A stretch of 64,000 bases of DNA from ZLKRG08 sp046048895 (GTDB lineage Bacteria; Actinomycetota; Actinomycetes; Nanopelagicales; Nanopelagicaceae): positions 67,306-131,305 of the forward strand of contig JBJOFF010000003.1 of assembly GCA_046048895.1 (NCBI GenBank). The letters are read 5' to 3'. Both the position numbers and the translations under genes were made by a program. Numbering within the stretch: the first letter of the stretch is position 1; every line of letters begins with the position of its first letter. The notes under the pieces were generated by a model. The model was not told where the DNA came from. It ran no database searches and saw nothing but the letters and a program-made list of their open reading frames with translations. Positions 34,844 through 43,207 of this stretch are shown piece by piece.

Positions 34844-36478
34844 TTAGTGGGTGTGACCACCTGGACCATGCTTATGTCCATGACCGGCATCAGCAACTTC
34901 TTCTTCCTTGCGTTCGAATACCACTGCTTCAGTTGTAATGAACATTGCCGCGATTGATGCGGCATTTGCAAGTGCCGAACGAGTTACCTTAACAGGATCG
35001 ATAACGCCATCTTTGATTAAGTCGCCATAAACTTCAGTCGCCGCGTTGTAACCTTCATTTGGCTTCATTGCGCGAACCTTTGAGACAACAACATAACCTT
35101 CAAGACCAGCATTCTCTGCAATCCAACGAAGTGGTTCGTCAGCCGCTTTGCGAACTAAGCGAACGCCAACTGCCTTATCACCGGTAAAGCCAAGATCGCC
35201 TTCTAGTGAATCAACTGCATGCACGAGCGCTGCGCCGCCACCAACCACGATTCCTTCTTCTACCGCTGCACGAGTTGCAGAGATAGCATCCTCGAGGCGA
35301 TGCTTCTTCTCTTTTAGTTCAACTTCAGTATGTGCGCCAACTTTGATTACACAGACCCCGCCAGCAAGTTTCGCTAAACGCTCTTGTAGCTTGGTGCGAT
35401 CCCAATCTGAATCGGTAACTTCAATCTCTTTGCGAAGTTCACTGATGCGATCTAGAACGCGCTGCTTCTCTCCTGCGCCATCAACGATGGTGGTGTTGTC
35501 TTTATCTAGAACTACACGACGAGCGCGACCCAGTACTTCAAGACCAACTTGATCCAGCTTCATTCCGATATCTGTCGTCACAACAGTAGCGCCAGTAAGA
35601 ATTGCCATATCCTGCAACATCGCCTTACGACGATCGCCAAAGCCTGGCGCCTTAACTGCTGCCGAGTTAAATACTCCGCGCATCTTGTTTACAACTAGAG
35701 TTGAAAGTGCTTCGCCTTCTACATCTTCAGCAATAATTAAGAGCGGTTTTGAAGCCTGCGCCACTTTTTCCAGGATCGGCAATAACTCTGCGAGCGCTGA
35801 GATTTTATTAGCTGTTATCAGGATATATGGGTCATCCAGAACTGCTTCCATGCGATCGGTATCCGTTACGAAATAAGGCGAGATAAAGCCCTTGTCGAAC
35901 TGCATACCTTCGGTGAAATCTAATTCCAACGCAGTTGTTGATGACTCTTCGACTGTGATCACGCCATCTTTGCCAACTTTTTCCATTGCTTCGGCGATTA
36001 ATTCACCGATTGCACGATCTTGCGCAGAAATTGTCGCAACGTTTGCAATCTGTTCTTTACCGCTAATTGGTGTGGCATGTGAACGTAGAGTCTCGGAAAC
36101 CTTTGCAACAGCAGCTTCAATGCCCTGCTTTAGATCCATTGGTTGCGCGCCTGCTGCAAGGTTACGTAAACCTTCTTTAACCATTGCTTGTGCAAGCACA
36201 GTTGCAGTTGTAGTTCCGTCGCCAGCGACATCGTTGGTCTTGGTTGCTACCTCTTTAACTAACTGCGCACCCATATTCTCGGCTGGATCAGATAGTTCGA
36301 TCTCTTTTGCAATTGTCACGCCATCATTTGTAATCGTTGGTGCACCAAAAGATTTAGAGATAACTACGTTACGACCCTTAGGGCCAAGCGTTACCTTTAC
36401 GGTATCCGCCAAAATGTTGACACCGCGCTCCATAGCGCGACGAGCAACCTCATCAAAATGTAATTGTTTGCCAGCCAT
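34844..36478 (-). CDS. groL: 60-kDa chaperonin GroEL with a histidine-rich C-terminus
   Basis: A 544-aa chaperonin. The ATP-binding GDGTTTATVLAQ is at about 86-97, and the equatorial, intermediate and apical domains are all complete. The C-terminus ends HGHKHGPGGHTH instead of the GGM repeats of E. coli GroEL. In actinobacteria a His-rich tail is typical of the GroEL1 copy beside groES. No second groEL is in the window. The ribosome-binding site is weak, and 18 bp separate it from groES. Confidence 0.96.
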   Translation of the reverse strand: MAGKQLHFDEVARRAMERGVNILADTVKVTLGPKGRNVVISKSFGAPTITNDGVTIAKEIELSDPAENMGAQLVKEVATKTNDVAGDGTTTATVLAQAMVKEGLRNLAAGAQPMDLKQGIEAAVAKVSETLRSHATPISGKEQIANVATISAQDRAIGELIAEAMEKVGKDGVITVEESSTTALELDFTEGMQFDKGFISPYFVTDTDRMEAVLDDPYILITANKISALAELLPILEKVAQASKPLLIIAEDVEGEALSTLVVNKMRGVFNSAAVKAPGFGDRRKAMLQDMAILTGATVVTTDIGMKLDQVGLEVLGRARRVVLDKDNTTIVDGAGEKQRVLDRISELRKEIEVTDSDWDRTKLQERLAKLAGGVCVIKVGAHTEVELKEKKHRLEDAISATRAAVEEGIVVGGGAALVHAVDSLEGDLGFTGDKAVGVRLVRKAADEPLRWIAENAGLEGYVVVSKVRAMKPNEGYNAATEVYGDLIKDGVIDPVKVTRSALANAASIAAMFITTEAVVFERKEEEVADAGHGHKHGPGGHTH

Positions 36479-36496
36479 TTTTATTCTACTTTTCTA

Positions 36497-36784
36497 CTAT
36501 TTTTCTACGATGGCTAGGATGTCGCGAGCTGAGAGAACTAGTAGGTCATCTGCGCCTACCTTAACTTCAGTTCCGCCGTACTTGCTATAAAGAACAACGT
36601 CTCCAACTTTTACATCCATTGGAACGCGAACGCCATCATCAAAGCGGCCAGGTCCAACAGCTACAACGGTGCCCTCTTGTGGCTTCTCTTTTGCAGTATC
36701 TGGAATTACTAGACCTGATGCAGTCATCTGCTCTGCGCTTGCTGGCTTAACAACAATGCGATCTTCAAGTGGCTTGATGCCCAT
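36497..36784 (-). CDS. groS: 10-kDa co-chaperonin GroES
   Basis: A 95-aa lid of the GroEL chamber. It begins GIKPLEDRIVVKP and contains the mobile-loop residues near 20-33 (TASGLVIPDTAKE). An in-frame ATG at 36799 exists, but AAGGAG (36791-36796) lies between it and the ATG at 36784, which fixes the latter as the start. The operon is controlled by the CIRCE operator upstream. Confidence 0.96.
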   Translation of the reverse strand: MGIKPLEDRIVVKPASAEQMTASGLVIPDTAKEKPQEGTVVAVGPGRFDDGVRVPMDVKVGDVVLYSKYGGTEVKVGADDLLVLSARDILAIVEK

Positions 36785-36835
36785 TGATTGCTCCTTCATT
36801 TATATTTGTTGGATTCAATCCCTGTCCGAGCGCAG

Positions 36836-36862
36836 TTAGCACTCGCAGGGTTACAGTGCTAA
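36836..36862. promoter_or_regulatory. CIRCE operator (HrcA-binding site) of groES-groEL
   Basis: TTAGCACTC, 9 spacer bases, then CAGTGCTAA: the 27-bp CIRCE inverted repeat with one mismatch to TTAGCACTC-N9-GAGTGCTAA. It lies about 50 bp upstream of the groES start and abuts the -10, so HrcA would block transcription. Heat-shock control by HrcA is well established for this element; hrcA is not in the window. Confidence 0.95.
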
Positions 36863-36889
36863 ATTTAATAATTCTGAGAGAATAATCAA
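36862..36889 (-). promoter_or_regulatory. groES promoter
   Basis: On the minus strand TTGATT (36884-36889) and TAAATT (36862-36867) are 16 bases apart. The -10 overlaps the first base of the CIRCE, placing the transcription start within the operator. Confidence 0.6.
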
Positions 36890-36897
36890 AATCGAGC

Positions 36898-37899
36898 TTA
36901 AAACGCCAAAGCGGAGTCTGCCAGCGCCCCATTAGGCGCAATTCCGCCTGAGAGCATCAATGAGCCCAAGGATGCGACCATCGCGCCATTATCGGTACAG
37001 AGCCCAGGGCTTGGAATATGAAGCCGAACCCCCGCCTTTTCCGAGCGCTCCATAGCCACTGCCCTCAATCTGGAATTTGCGGCTACGCCACCTGCGATTA
37101 CCAATCGATCAATTCCGGAATCTTTGCAAGCGCGCAATGATTTCTGAAGCAGCACATCGACGATTGCTTCTTGGAAAGATGCGGCTACATCGGCGCGGAC
37201 ATAATTTGAGGTCTGCTCTAAATATCTGGCAACTGCCGTTTTAAGTCCAGAGAATGAGAAGTTATATGGCCGAGTTCGCCAATCTTCTGCAGTAGTTAAT
37301 CCACGTGGAAAATCAATATTGATCTCACCAAATGCTGATTCTTTATCAATTGCCGGTCCACCAGGAAAACCTAAATTCATAATGCGCGCAATTTTGTCGA
37401 ATGCTTCTCCGGCTGCATCATCCATGGTAGCGCCAAGTTTCTTAACATCATTAGTGATGTTATTTACCTGCAATATTGATGAGTGACCACCACTTACTAA
37501 TAGCGCTATGGTAGGTTCGATTGCATCTTGATGCGTTAAGTAATCAACTGCAATGTGCGATGAAAGATGATTGACACCATAAAGTGGTTTATCAAGAGCT
37601 GTTGCAAGTCCGGTCGCACCCGCTACCCCAACTAAGAGCGCGCCAATTAGCCCAGGACCTTCGGTAACTGCAATCGCATCAACATCGTCAAGTTTGACGT
37701 TGGCATCTTGTAGCGCTTGGCGAAGTACATTTAAAAATGCCTCTAAGTGAGCTCTACTAGCAATCTCTGGAACCACTCCACCAAATCGAGCATGTTCATC
37801 CATACTTGATGAAATTACATTTGCAAGTAAGGTGCGATCGCGGACGATTCCAATTGCAGTTTCATCACATGAAGTTTCAATTCCGATTACTAAACTCAT
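36898..37899 (-). CDS. tsaD: tRNA N6-threonylcarbamoyladenosine transferase TsaD
   Basis: A 333-aa Kae1/Qri7-family enzyme that transfers the threonylcarbamoyl group to A37 of ANN-decoding tRNAs. IGIETSCDETAIG opens the ASKHA fold, the metal-binding histidines are in NHLSSHIAVDYL near 108, and LVSGGHSSI and GGVAANSRLR follow. It overlaps rimI by ATGA and shares its operon with tsaB and tsaE, its partners in t6A synthesis. Confidence 0.95.
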   Translation of the reverse strand: MSLVIGIETSCDETAIGIVRDRTLLANVISSSMDEHARFGGVVPEIASRAHLEAFLNVLRQALQDANVKLDDVDAIAVTEGPGLIGALLVGVAGATGLATALDKPLYGVNHLSSHIAVDYLTHQDAIEPTIALLVSGGHSSILQVNNITNDVKKLGATMDDAAGEAFDKIARIMNLGFPGGPAIDKESAFGEINIDFPRGLTTAEDWRTRPYNFSFSGLKTAVARYLEQTSNYVRADVAASFQEAIVDVLLQKSLRACKDSGIDRLVIAGGVAANSRLRAVAMERSEKAGVRLHIPSPGLCTDNGAMVASLGSLMLSGGIAPNGALADSALAF

Positions 37900-38339
37900 A
37901 ACCCTCGCCTCATTATTTGGGCATCTTGGCCGTATCCATAATAATTCTTGCGGATATTTAAAGCTTCGTAACCTAACTTTGAATAAAGCGAGATGGCTTC
38001 GGCATTATTTACATCGACTTCTAACATCATGGCAATCGCGCCACGAGCTTTAGCCCAGCTCTCTAGGCGGGAAATCAGCTCTTTGGCGATGCCTTGGCGA
38101 CGAAATTCTGATTGAACTGCAATCGTCATAATGTCACCTTCACCACCTGCATTGGGCAAAAAAGCACCGGCATAAGCGATAACTTGCGAATCTTTCTCTA
38201 CTATTAAAAAGAATCTGGTCGGTTTACCAATTTCGCCGCGGAATTGATCAGCCGGCCAAGCGGTAGTTGGAAAACATTTGCGATCCAGTGAAACTAAAAT
38301 TGGAATATCAAGTGCGGTAGCTTCGCGATAAGTAATCAT
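37896..38339 (-). CDS. rimI: Ribosomal-protein-alanine N-acetyltransferase (GNAT family)
   Basis: A 147-aa GNAT acetyltransferase. The acetyl-CoA-binding motif is in RRQGIAKELISRL near residue 80, followed by MMLEVDVNNAEAISLYSKLGY, typical of RimI. RimI acetylates the N-terminus of ribosomal protein S18 in E. coli; the substrate in this lineage is not certain. It sits between tsaB and tsaD with 4-bp overlaps on both sides, a common actinobacterial order. Confidence 0.9.
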   Translation of the reverse strand: MITYREATALDIPILVSLDRKCFPTTAWPADQFRGEIGKPTRFFLIVEKDSQVIAYAGAFLPNAGGEGDIMTIAVQSEFRRQGIAKELISRLESWAKARGAIAMMLEVDVNNAEAISLYSKLGYEALNIRKNYYGYGQDAQIMRRGL

Positions 38340-38905
38340 TTTCGATCTACCGTGGCCACTGCATCAGGGTGACGTAAATACATCGGCTCATTGACATGTG
38401 CCAGCCGTGGAAATGAAATTAATTTTGGATATAAATGTTCCGTATCTGAAGTTAGTGAATATTTGAGCGCACCTTCACCAAAGATAGGAAGCTCTGGAAT
38501 TTCACTTGGCGCGCTTACCAATGGATCTCCCATACGTTTGCCATCTACATATTTCGCCCAATATAACTCTTTGCGTCTAGCATCAGTGGCCACGATAAAT
38601 TCCGGTAACTCAATTCCATGAGCAATAGCATCGAGTGAACAGATTCCATGCACTGGTAACCCTTTTGCAAATGCAAAACTCTGCGCAAAGATGATTCCGG
38701 TACGTAAACCAGTAAATGGACCTGGCCCCATTCCTACAATTACTTGATCAATACTCTCTTTCGCAGCTAAAGCCCCAAATTTTGCCAGCACATCACCATG
38801 GGTCGTAGCGCCATCTTCTACCTCTTGCCAGAGCAGAGTTTCGCCTTTGAGAATAGCGAATTGGGTACGCGCAGTAGCGGTATCTATTGCTAAAGTGGTT
38901 TTCAA
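38336..38905 (-). CDS. tsaB: t6A synthesis scaffold protein TsaB
   Basis: A 189-aa inactive ASKHA-fold partner of TsaD. It begins TTLAIDTATARTQFAIL and has GMGPGPFTGLRTG near 62. The start is a TTG at 38905, inside a TTGA overlap with the tsaE stop and 6-7 bases after AAGGA; the longer frame to 38923 has no ribosome-binding site. It is required for TsaD-TsaB-TsaE complex formation. Confidence 0.92.
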   Translation of the reverse strand: MKTTLAIDTATARTQFAILKGETLLWQEVEDGATTHGDVLAKFGALAAKESIDQVIVGMGPGPFTGLRTGIIFAQSFAFAKGLPVHGICSLDAIAHGIELPEFIVATDARRKELYWAKYVDGKRMGDPLVSAPSEIPELPIFGEGALKYSLTSDTEHLYPKLISFPRLAHVNEPMYLRHPDAVATVDRK

Positions 38906-39333
38906 AGTGAAAATCCTTGCCAACGTTGGCCATGGCCGACAAAACTTACTTCGCGGATTTCACTATCTCGGTTGATATGAACCTCTAGAAAATCACTAGA
39001 AATATGGTCAACCAATTCGCCGCCCCACTCAATTATGGTGATGGCGTTCTCTGCATTTAAATCTAAATCTTCTAGCTCTAGTAGTGGATTTGCACCGTCT
39101 AGAAGTCGATAGGCATCCATATGTATTAGCGCTGGTTCAGATTTGTAGCTACGAGCGATCACAAAAGTCGGAGAAGTTACCTCTTCAATACCAAATTGCG
39201 CAGCAATCCCTTTGGTTAACTCCGTCTTGCCAGCTCCTAGCGGTCCAATAAGTGCAACCACATCTCCAACTTTAAGTACTGCGCCAAGTCTGCGACCAAG
39301 TGCCTGCATCTCTTCAGGTGAATTAATTTTCAT
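38902..39333 (-). CDS. tsaE: t6A synthesis ATPase TsaE
   Basis: A 143-aa P-loop ATPase with Walker A GPLGAGKTEL near residue 32, TSPTFVIARSY, and HMDAYRL. It drives turnover of the t6A complex. It overlaps alr by 11 bp and tsaB by 4 bp. Confidence 0.93.
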   Translation of the reverse strand: MKINSPEEMQALGRRLGAVLKVGDVVALIGPLGAGKTELTKGIAAQFGIEEVTSPTFVIARSYKSEPALIHMDAYRLLDGANPLLELEDLDLNAENAITIIEWGGELVDHISSDFLEVHINRDSEIREVSFVGHGQRWQGFSL

Positions 39334-40369
39334 AGCTACGTTTAATTCTTGGCGCCATGCGAGTAGTTATTTCATAATGAATAGTTCCGCAAGCTTTGGC
39401 CCACTCGTATGCATCGTAATTCTCTCCAATGACGGTAACCCAATCACCAGATTGCCCAATGGAATCAGGCCCCAAGTCCACTGCGATTTGATCCATTGAA
39501 ACGCGCCCTATTAACGGAGCGCTCTGCCCATTAAAAGTTACGCCTGCGCTACTACCTGCGTTACGAGGAATTCCATCTGCATATCCCATGCCAACAATTC
39601 CAATTTTAGTGGCAGCTTTTGTAATTGCGGTGGCGCCATAACCAATTGGATGTCCAGCTGGCAATTCTTTAACCAATACCAACTTAGCGCGCACCTTCAT
39701 AATTGGTTTTAAATTTACATCTCTGCCTAAAGGTGAAAGACCGTACATGGCAATACCAACTCGCACCATGTCATATTTGGCGCTTTGATTGGAGAGCGTC
39801 GCTGCGGTATTTGAAATGTGGCGAATTGGCCTAACGCCTTTTTCATGTAACTGCGCAACCAATTTATCAAAATTAGCAATTTGCAATTGATTCTGTGATT
39901 GTTCAGGTTCATCAGCTCGTGCAAAGTGCATCATGACGCCAACTACTTTGCTTAAATCTCTAGTTAATAACTCCGGCCATTCATTTGAGAAACCATTACG
40001 TCCCATACCGGTTTCGACTTTTAAATGAATTTTCGCACCAGGAATCTGATTGACTTCATCAAAGACGGCAAGTGATGAAACCCCGATTTCAATATTAAGC
40101 GATACCGCTTTTGCAAAATCTAGACCAGGTGGATTTAACCAAGCCAAAAGTGGAGTCTTGATACCAGCCTCACGAATGGCAATTGCCTCCTCTAAAAGCG
40201 CGGTTCCTAGATAATCAGCGCCAGCTTCGCTAGCGGCCTTTGCGCACGGAATTAGTCCATGTCCATATGCATCTGCTTTTACAATCGCCAGTACCGGAAC
40301 TTCAGCTTTGGTTTTTATATATTTAAAGTTCTCTTTTAGCGCCTTTAAATCGATAATGACTTCTCTCAT
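39323..40369 (-). CDS. alr: Alanine racemase
   Basis: A 348-aa PLP enzyme making D-alanine for peptidoglycan. The PLP-lysine motif AIVKADAYGHG is near residue 28. The second-domain region GRVSMDQIAVDLG carries the MDQ motif. It has a common operon position between acpS and tsaE. Start overlaps acpS by ATGA. Confidence 0.94.
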   Translation of the reverse strand: MREVIIDLKALKENFKYIKTKAEVPVLAIVKADAYGHGLIPCAKAASEAGADYLGTALLEEAIAIREAGIKTPLLAWLNPPGLDFAKAVSLNIEIGVSSLAVFDEVNQIPGAKIHLKVETGMGRNGFSNEWPELLTRDLSKVVGVMMHFARADEPEQSQNQLQIANFDKLVAQLHEKGVRPIRHISNTAATLSNQSAKYDMVRVGIAMYGLSPLGRDVNLKPIMKVRAKLVLVKELPAGHPIGYGATAITKAATKIGIVGMGYADGIPRNAGSSAGVTFNGQSAPLIGRVSMDQIAVDLGPDSIGQSGDWVTVIGENYDAYEWAKACGTIHYEITTRMAPRIKRSYEN

Positions 40370-40707
40370 CGTTCGATAACCACCATTGCAGATGCAATTC
40401 CGGCATCATGTGAGAGCGTTAAGTGGACTTCGGCTCCATCAATTAAATCTGCTATTTGATTGCGAAATAAAAATACTGGGCGACCACTTTCGAGATTGAC
40501 TACTTCACAATCGTGCCAATTTAACCCTGCTGGAACGTGGAGCGCTTTAGCTAAAGCTTCCTTTGCTGCAAAGCGTGCCGCTAAAGAATTGATACCCTTA
40601 CTTTTTTCGCCGTCGGTAAATATGCGATCTTTAAGTCCAGGAGTGCGCTTTAGCGATTCTTGGAAGCGCGCAATATCAACTACATCTATGCCAATGCCAT
40701 CGATCAT
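40366..40707 (-). CDS. acpS: Holo-acyl-carrier-protein synthase
   Basis: A 113-aa phosphopantetheinyl transferase that activates acyl carrier protein. GIGIDVVDIARF holds the first Mg-binding Asp, and RFAAKEALAKAL holds the Glu and Lys of the active site. It overlaps alr by 4 bp. Confidence 0.94.
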   Translation of the reverse strand: MIDGIGIDVVDIARFQESLKRTPGLKDRIFTDGEKSKGINSLAARFAAKEALAKALHVPAGLNWHDCEVVNLESGRPVFLFRNQIADLIDGAEVHLTLSHDAGIASAMVVIER

Positions 40708-40716
40708 ATTTATTCG

Positions 40717-41373
40717 CTATCTGGTCTGCTTTTCAGAGGGCACATACCTATCTACGGCGATAACCATAACCAAGAGCGCGCCGCCGATGAATAATCCGCC
40801 TAATAAATCGCTTAACCAGTGGGTATTTCTGAAAGCTGAGACGATACAGACTGCTAATGAAATCGCGCCTGCTAGCGCACCCATTGCATATGGATGCCAA
40901 GCATCTGGATGTGAGTATCTGTAAAGAATGTAAGCCAATACTCCCCAGGTCAAAATGGCATTAGAGGCATGTCCGGATGGATAAGAGAGCCCACCGGCAT
41001 AAACCAAATCCACATTTAGCCTTGGTTTAGTGCGGCCAATTCCTAACTTTGCTAAACCCACGACTAAATTCAAAGCCAATACGGCAAGAATTGAGAGATT
41101 AAGCGGGCGCCAAGATTTAAACCTACGCGCAATAAAAAAAGCGGTGATCAACAGAATCGTGGCAGTGACTCCACGCAAACCTAAATTATCTATACGCAGC
41201 AGAATTACTCGTTCTAGCGCAGATAAAGATGGTCGCGTGGCATTAAAAATTTTGGCATCCAGCGAAATTAGTGGACCATTTGTAATAACTTGCTGAGTCA
41301 CAATTAAAAATCCAATTAAAAGTAACCCCGCCCATCTCAGGGCGCGATTGAACTGTTTGCGGCGCAGCTCCAC
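40717..41373 (-). CDS. PAP2-family membrane phosphatase
   Basis: A 218-aa protein with about six membrane segments and the three PAP2 motifs: KLGIGRTKPR near 108, PSGHAS near 131, and a region FRNTHWLSDLLGG with the last catalytic His and Asp near 185. The family dephosphorylates lipid phosphates such as undecaprenyl pyrophosphate or phosphatidate. Its neighbours make cell-wall precursors (glmS, glmM, alr), which suits a lipid-carrier role, but this is inference. The GTG start follows the glmS stop directly. Confidence 0.88.
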   Translation of the reverse strand: MELRRKQFNRALRWAGLLLIGFLIVTQQVITNGPLISLDAKIFNATRPSLSALERVILLRIDNLGLRGVTATILLITAFFIARRFKSWRPLNLSILAVLALNLVVGLAKLGIGRTKPRLNVDLVYAGGLSYPSGHASNAILTWGVLAYILYRYSHPDAWHPYAMGALAGAISLAVCIVSAFRNTHWLSDLLGGLFIGGALLVMVIAVDRYVPSEKQTR

Positions 41374-43206
41374 TTATTCCACCGTTACTGATTTAGCCAA
41401 GTTACGCGGCTGATCTACATCAGTTCCACGGGCACAGGCCATTTCATATGCAAAAACTTGTAGCGGTACTGTTGCTAAAACGGGCTGCAACATCTGAGGG
41501 CAAGCTGGAATGCGAATTACATGAGCGGCGCCAGGTATCTCAATTCCTTCGGCAGCAATTGCAATTACCTTTGCGCCGCGTGCTCTAACTTCCTGAATAT
41601 TAGAGAGCATTTTTTCATCTAATCCGTGTTCGTGAGTGTTTGGCACAATCGCAATTACTGGAGTGCCCTCTTCGATTAAAGCAATCGGACCGTGTTTGAG
41701 TTCGCCGCCTGCAAAACCTTCAGCATGTATGTATGCGAGTTCTTTGAGTTTTAAGGCACCTTCGAGTGCAACCGGAAATCCCACGTGGCGACCCAAGAAG
41801 AGCACCGTATTTTTCTCAGCAAATTTTCTAGTTAATTCACGAAGCGGTTCGACGGTTTCTAAAATTTGTTCTAGCTTCGCTGGCAGTTCTAGCATCTCGT
41901 TATAAATCTCAGACACTTGCGAAGTATTTAATGTGCCGCGGACTTCACCTAAATGCAAACCAATTAAGAAAGTTGCCACAATCTGAGTAAGTAAAGCTTT
42001 GGTCGAGGCCACCGCAATCTCTGGGCCCGCATGGGTGTAAATGACGGCATCTGATTCACGCGGAATTGTTGAGCTATTGGTATTGCAGACTGCCAATACT
42101 CGCGCGCCATACTCCTTTGCATGTCGTAACGCCATCAAAGTATCCATAGTTTCGCCAGATTGCGAAATGGCAATTACCAATGTGTTCTTATCAACGATGG
42201 GATCGCGATATCTAAATTCTGAAGCTAGCTCTACTTCGACCGGAATATTGGCCCACTTTTCGATGGCATATTTAGAGACCAACCCGGCGTGATACGCAGT
42301 ACCGCAAGCGAGCACCACTATCTTCTGCAAACTCTTTAGCTCTGCATCACTTAAATTTAATTCATCTAAAGAGATTCGGCCATCTACGTAACGGCCAATC
42401 AAAGTATCCGCGACTGCTTTAGGCTGTTCGAAAATCTCTTTGAGCATAAAGTGCGCAAAGCCGCCCTTTTGCGCTGCCGCCGCATCCCAAGTAATTGCGT
42501 ACTCACGTGGTGCAAGTGCCGTGCCTGCTAAATCAGTAATTGAAATTGAATTAGGGGTAATTGTGACCACTTCATCTTGGCCCAATTCAACAGCGCGCTT
42601 TGTATATTCAATAAAAGCGGCCACATCGGATGCCATGAAATTTTCACCATCGCCAAGCCCAACAACTAAAGGTGAATTACGACGAACTCCGACAATCAAA
42701 TCTGGTTTATCTGCATGTACTGCAAGTAGCGTAAATGAACCACGTAAGCGCTTAACGGCTTCGCGCATCGCAATGGTTAAATCGCCATTATTTTCTTTAC
42801 GTAAATCACTGAGTAAATGTGCGACAGATTCAGTATCAGTTTCGGATTCAAACTTATGGCCATGCTGCTCTAGTTCGGCTTTTAGCTCTGAATAATTTTC
42901 GATGATGCCATTATGGATAACGGCTAACTTTCCTTCATTATCTAAATGTGGATGTGCATTTCGATCTGTAGGACCGCCATGGGTTGCCCAACGGGTATGG
43001 CCAATGCCAGAGTGGACTTCAGGAACTTGGCTAAGCGCACCTTCTAGATTGGCTAACTTTCCAGCTTTTTTCTCTACAAATAATTTATTAGAAGTGCCGA
43101 GTGCGATTCCAGCGGAATCGTATCCGCGGTACTCCAGTCGGCGTAGGCCCTCAATTAATGGTGTGACTGCAGATTGTGGCCCTGTGTATCCCACAATTCC
43201 GCACAC
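41374..43206 (-). CDS. glmS: Glutamine-fructose-6-phosphate aminotransferase (isomerising)
   Basis: A 610-aa enzyme making glucosamine-6-phosphate. The N-terminal amidotransferase nucleophile is Cys2 in CGIVGYTG, with RLEYRGYDSAG following. Two SIS isomerase domains include SQSGETMDTLMAL near 350 and the C-terminal LAKSVTVE. The start is a GTG 1 bp after glmM. I see no glmS ribozyme upstream, as there is no gap for one. Confidence 0.97.
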   Translation of the reverse strand: MCGIVGYTGPQSAVTPLIEGLRRLEYRGYDSAGIALGTSNKLFVEKKAGKLANLEGALSQVPEVHSGIGHTRWATHGGPTDRNAHPHLDNEGKLAVIHNGIIENYSELKAELEQHGHKFESETDTESVAHLLSDLRKENNGDLTIAMREAVKRLRGSFTLLAVHADKPDLIVGVRRNSPLVVGLGDGENFMASDVAAFIEYTKRAVELGQDEVVTITPNSISITDLAGTALAPREYAITWDAAAAQKGGFAHFMLKEIFEQPKAVADTLIGRYVDGRISLDELNLSDAELKSLQKIVVLACGTAYHAGLVSKYAIEKWANIPVEVELASEFRYRDPIVDKNTLVIAISQSGETMDTLMALRHAKEYGARVLAVCNTNSSTIPRESDAVIYTHAGPEIAVASTKALLTQIVATFLIGLHLGEVRGTLNTSQVSEIYNEMLELPAKLEQILETVEPLRELTRKFAEKNTVLFLGRHVGFPVALEGALKLKELAYIHAEGFAGGELKHGPIALIEEGTPVIAIVPNTHEHGLDEKMLSNIQEVRARGAKVIAIAAEGIEIPGAAHVIRIPACPQMLQPVLATVPLQVFAYEMACARGTDVDQPRNLAKSVTVE

Positions 43207-43207
43207 T

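Noticed and set aside
35892..36590. Long open frame (232 codons) on the plus strand opposite groEL and groES
   Set aside because: It is the antisense shadow of two clear chaperonin genes, is Ser/Ala/Thr rich without domains, and has no ribosome-binding site.
36785..36799. Earlier ATG for groES
   Set aside because: The AAGGAG ribosome-binding site lies between this ATG and the next, which gives the standard GroES N-terminus.
43207..43207. glmS ribozyme
   Set aside because: Only one base separates glmM and glmS, so no ribozyme can be placed there.
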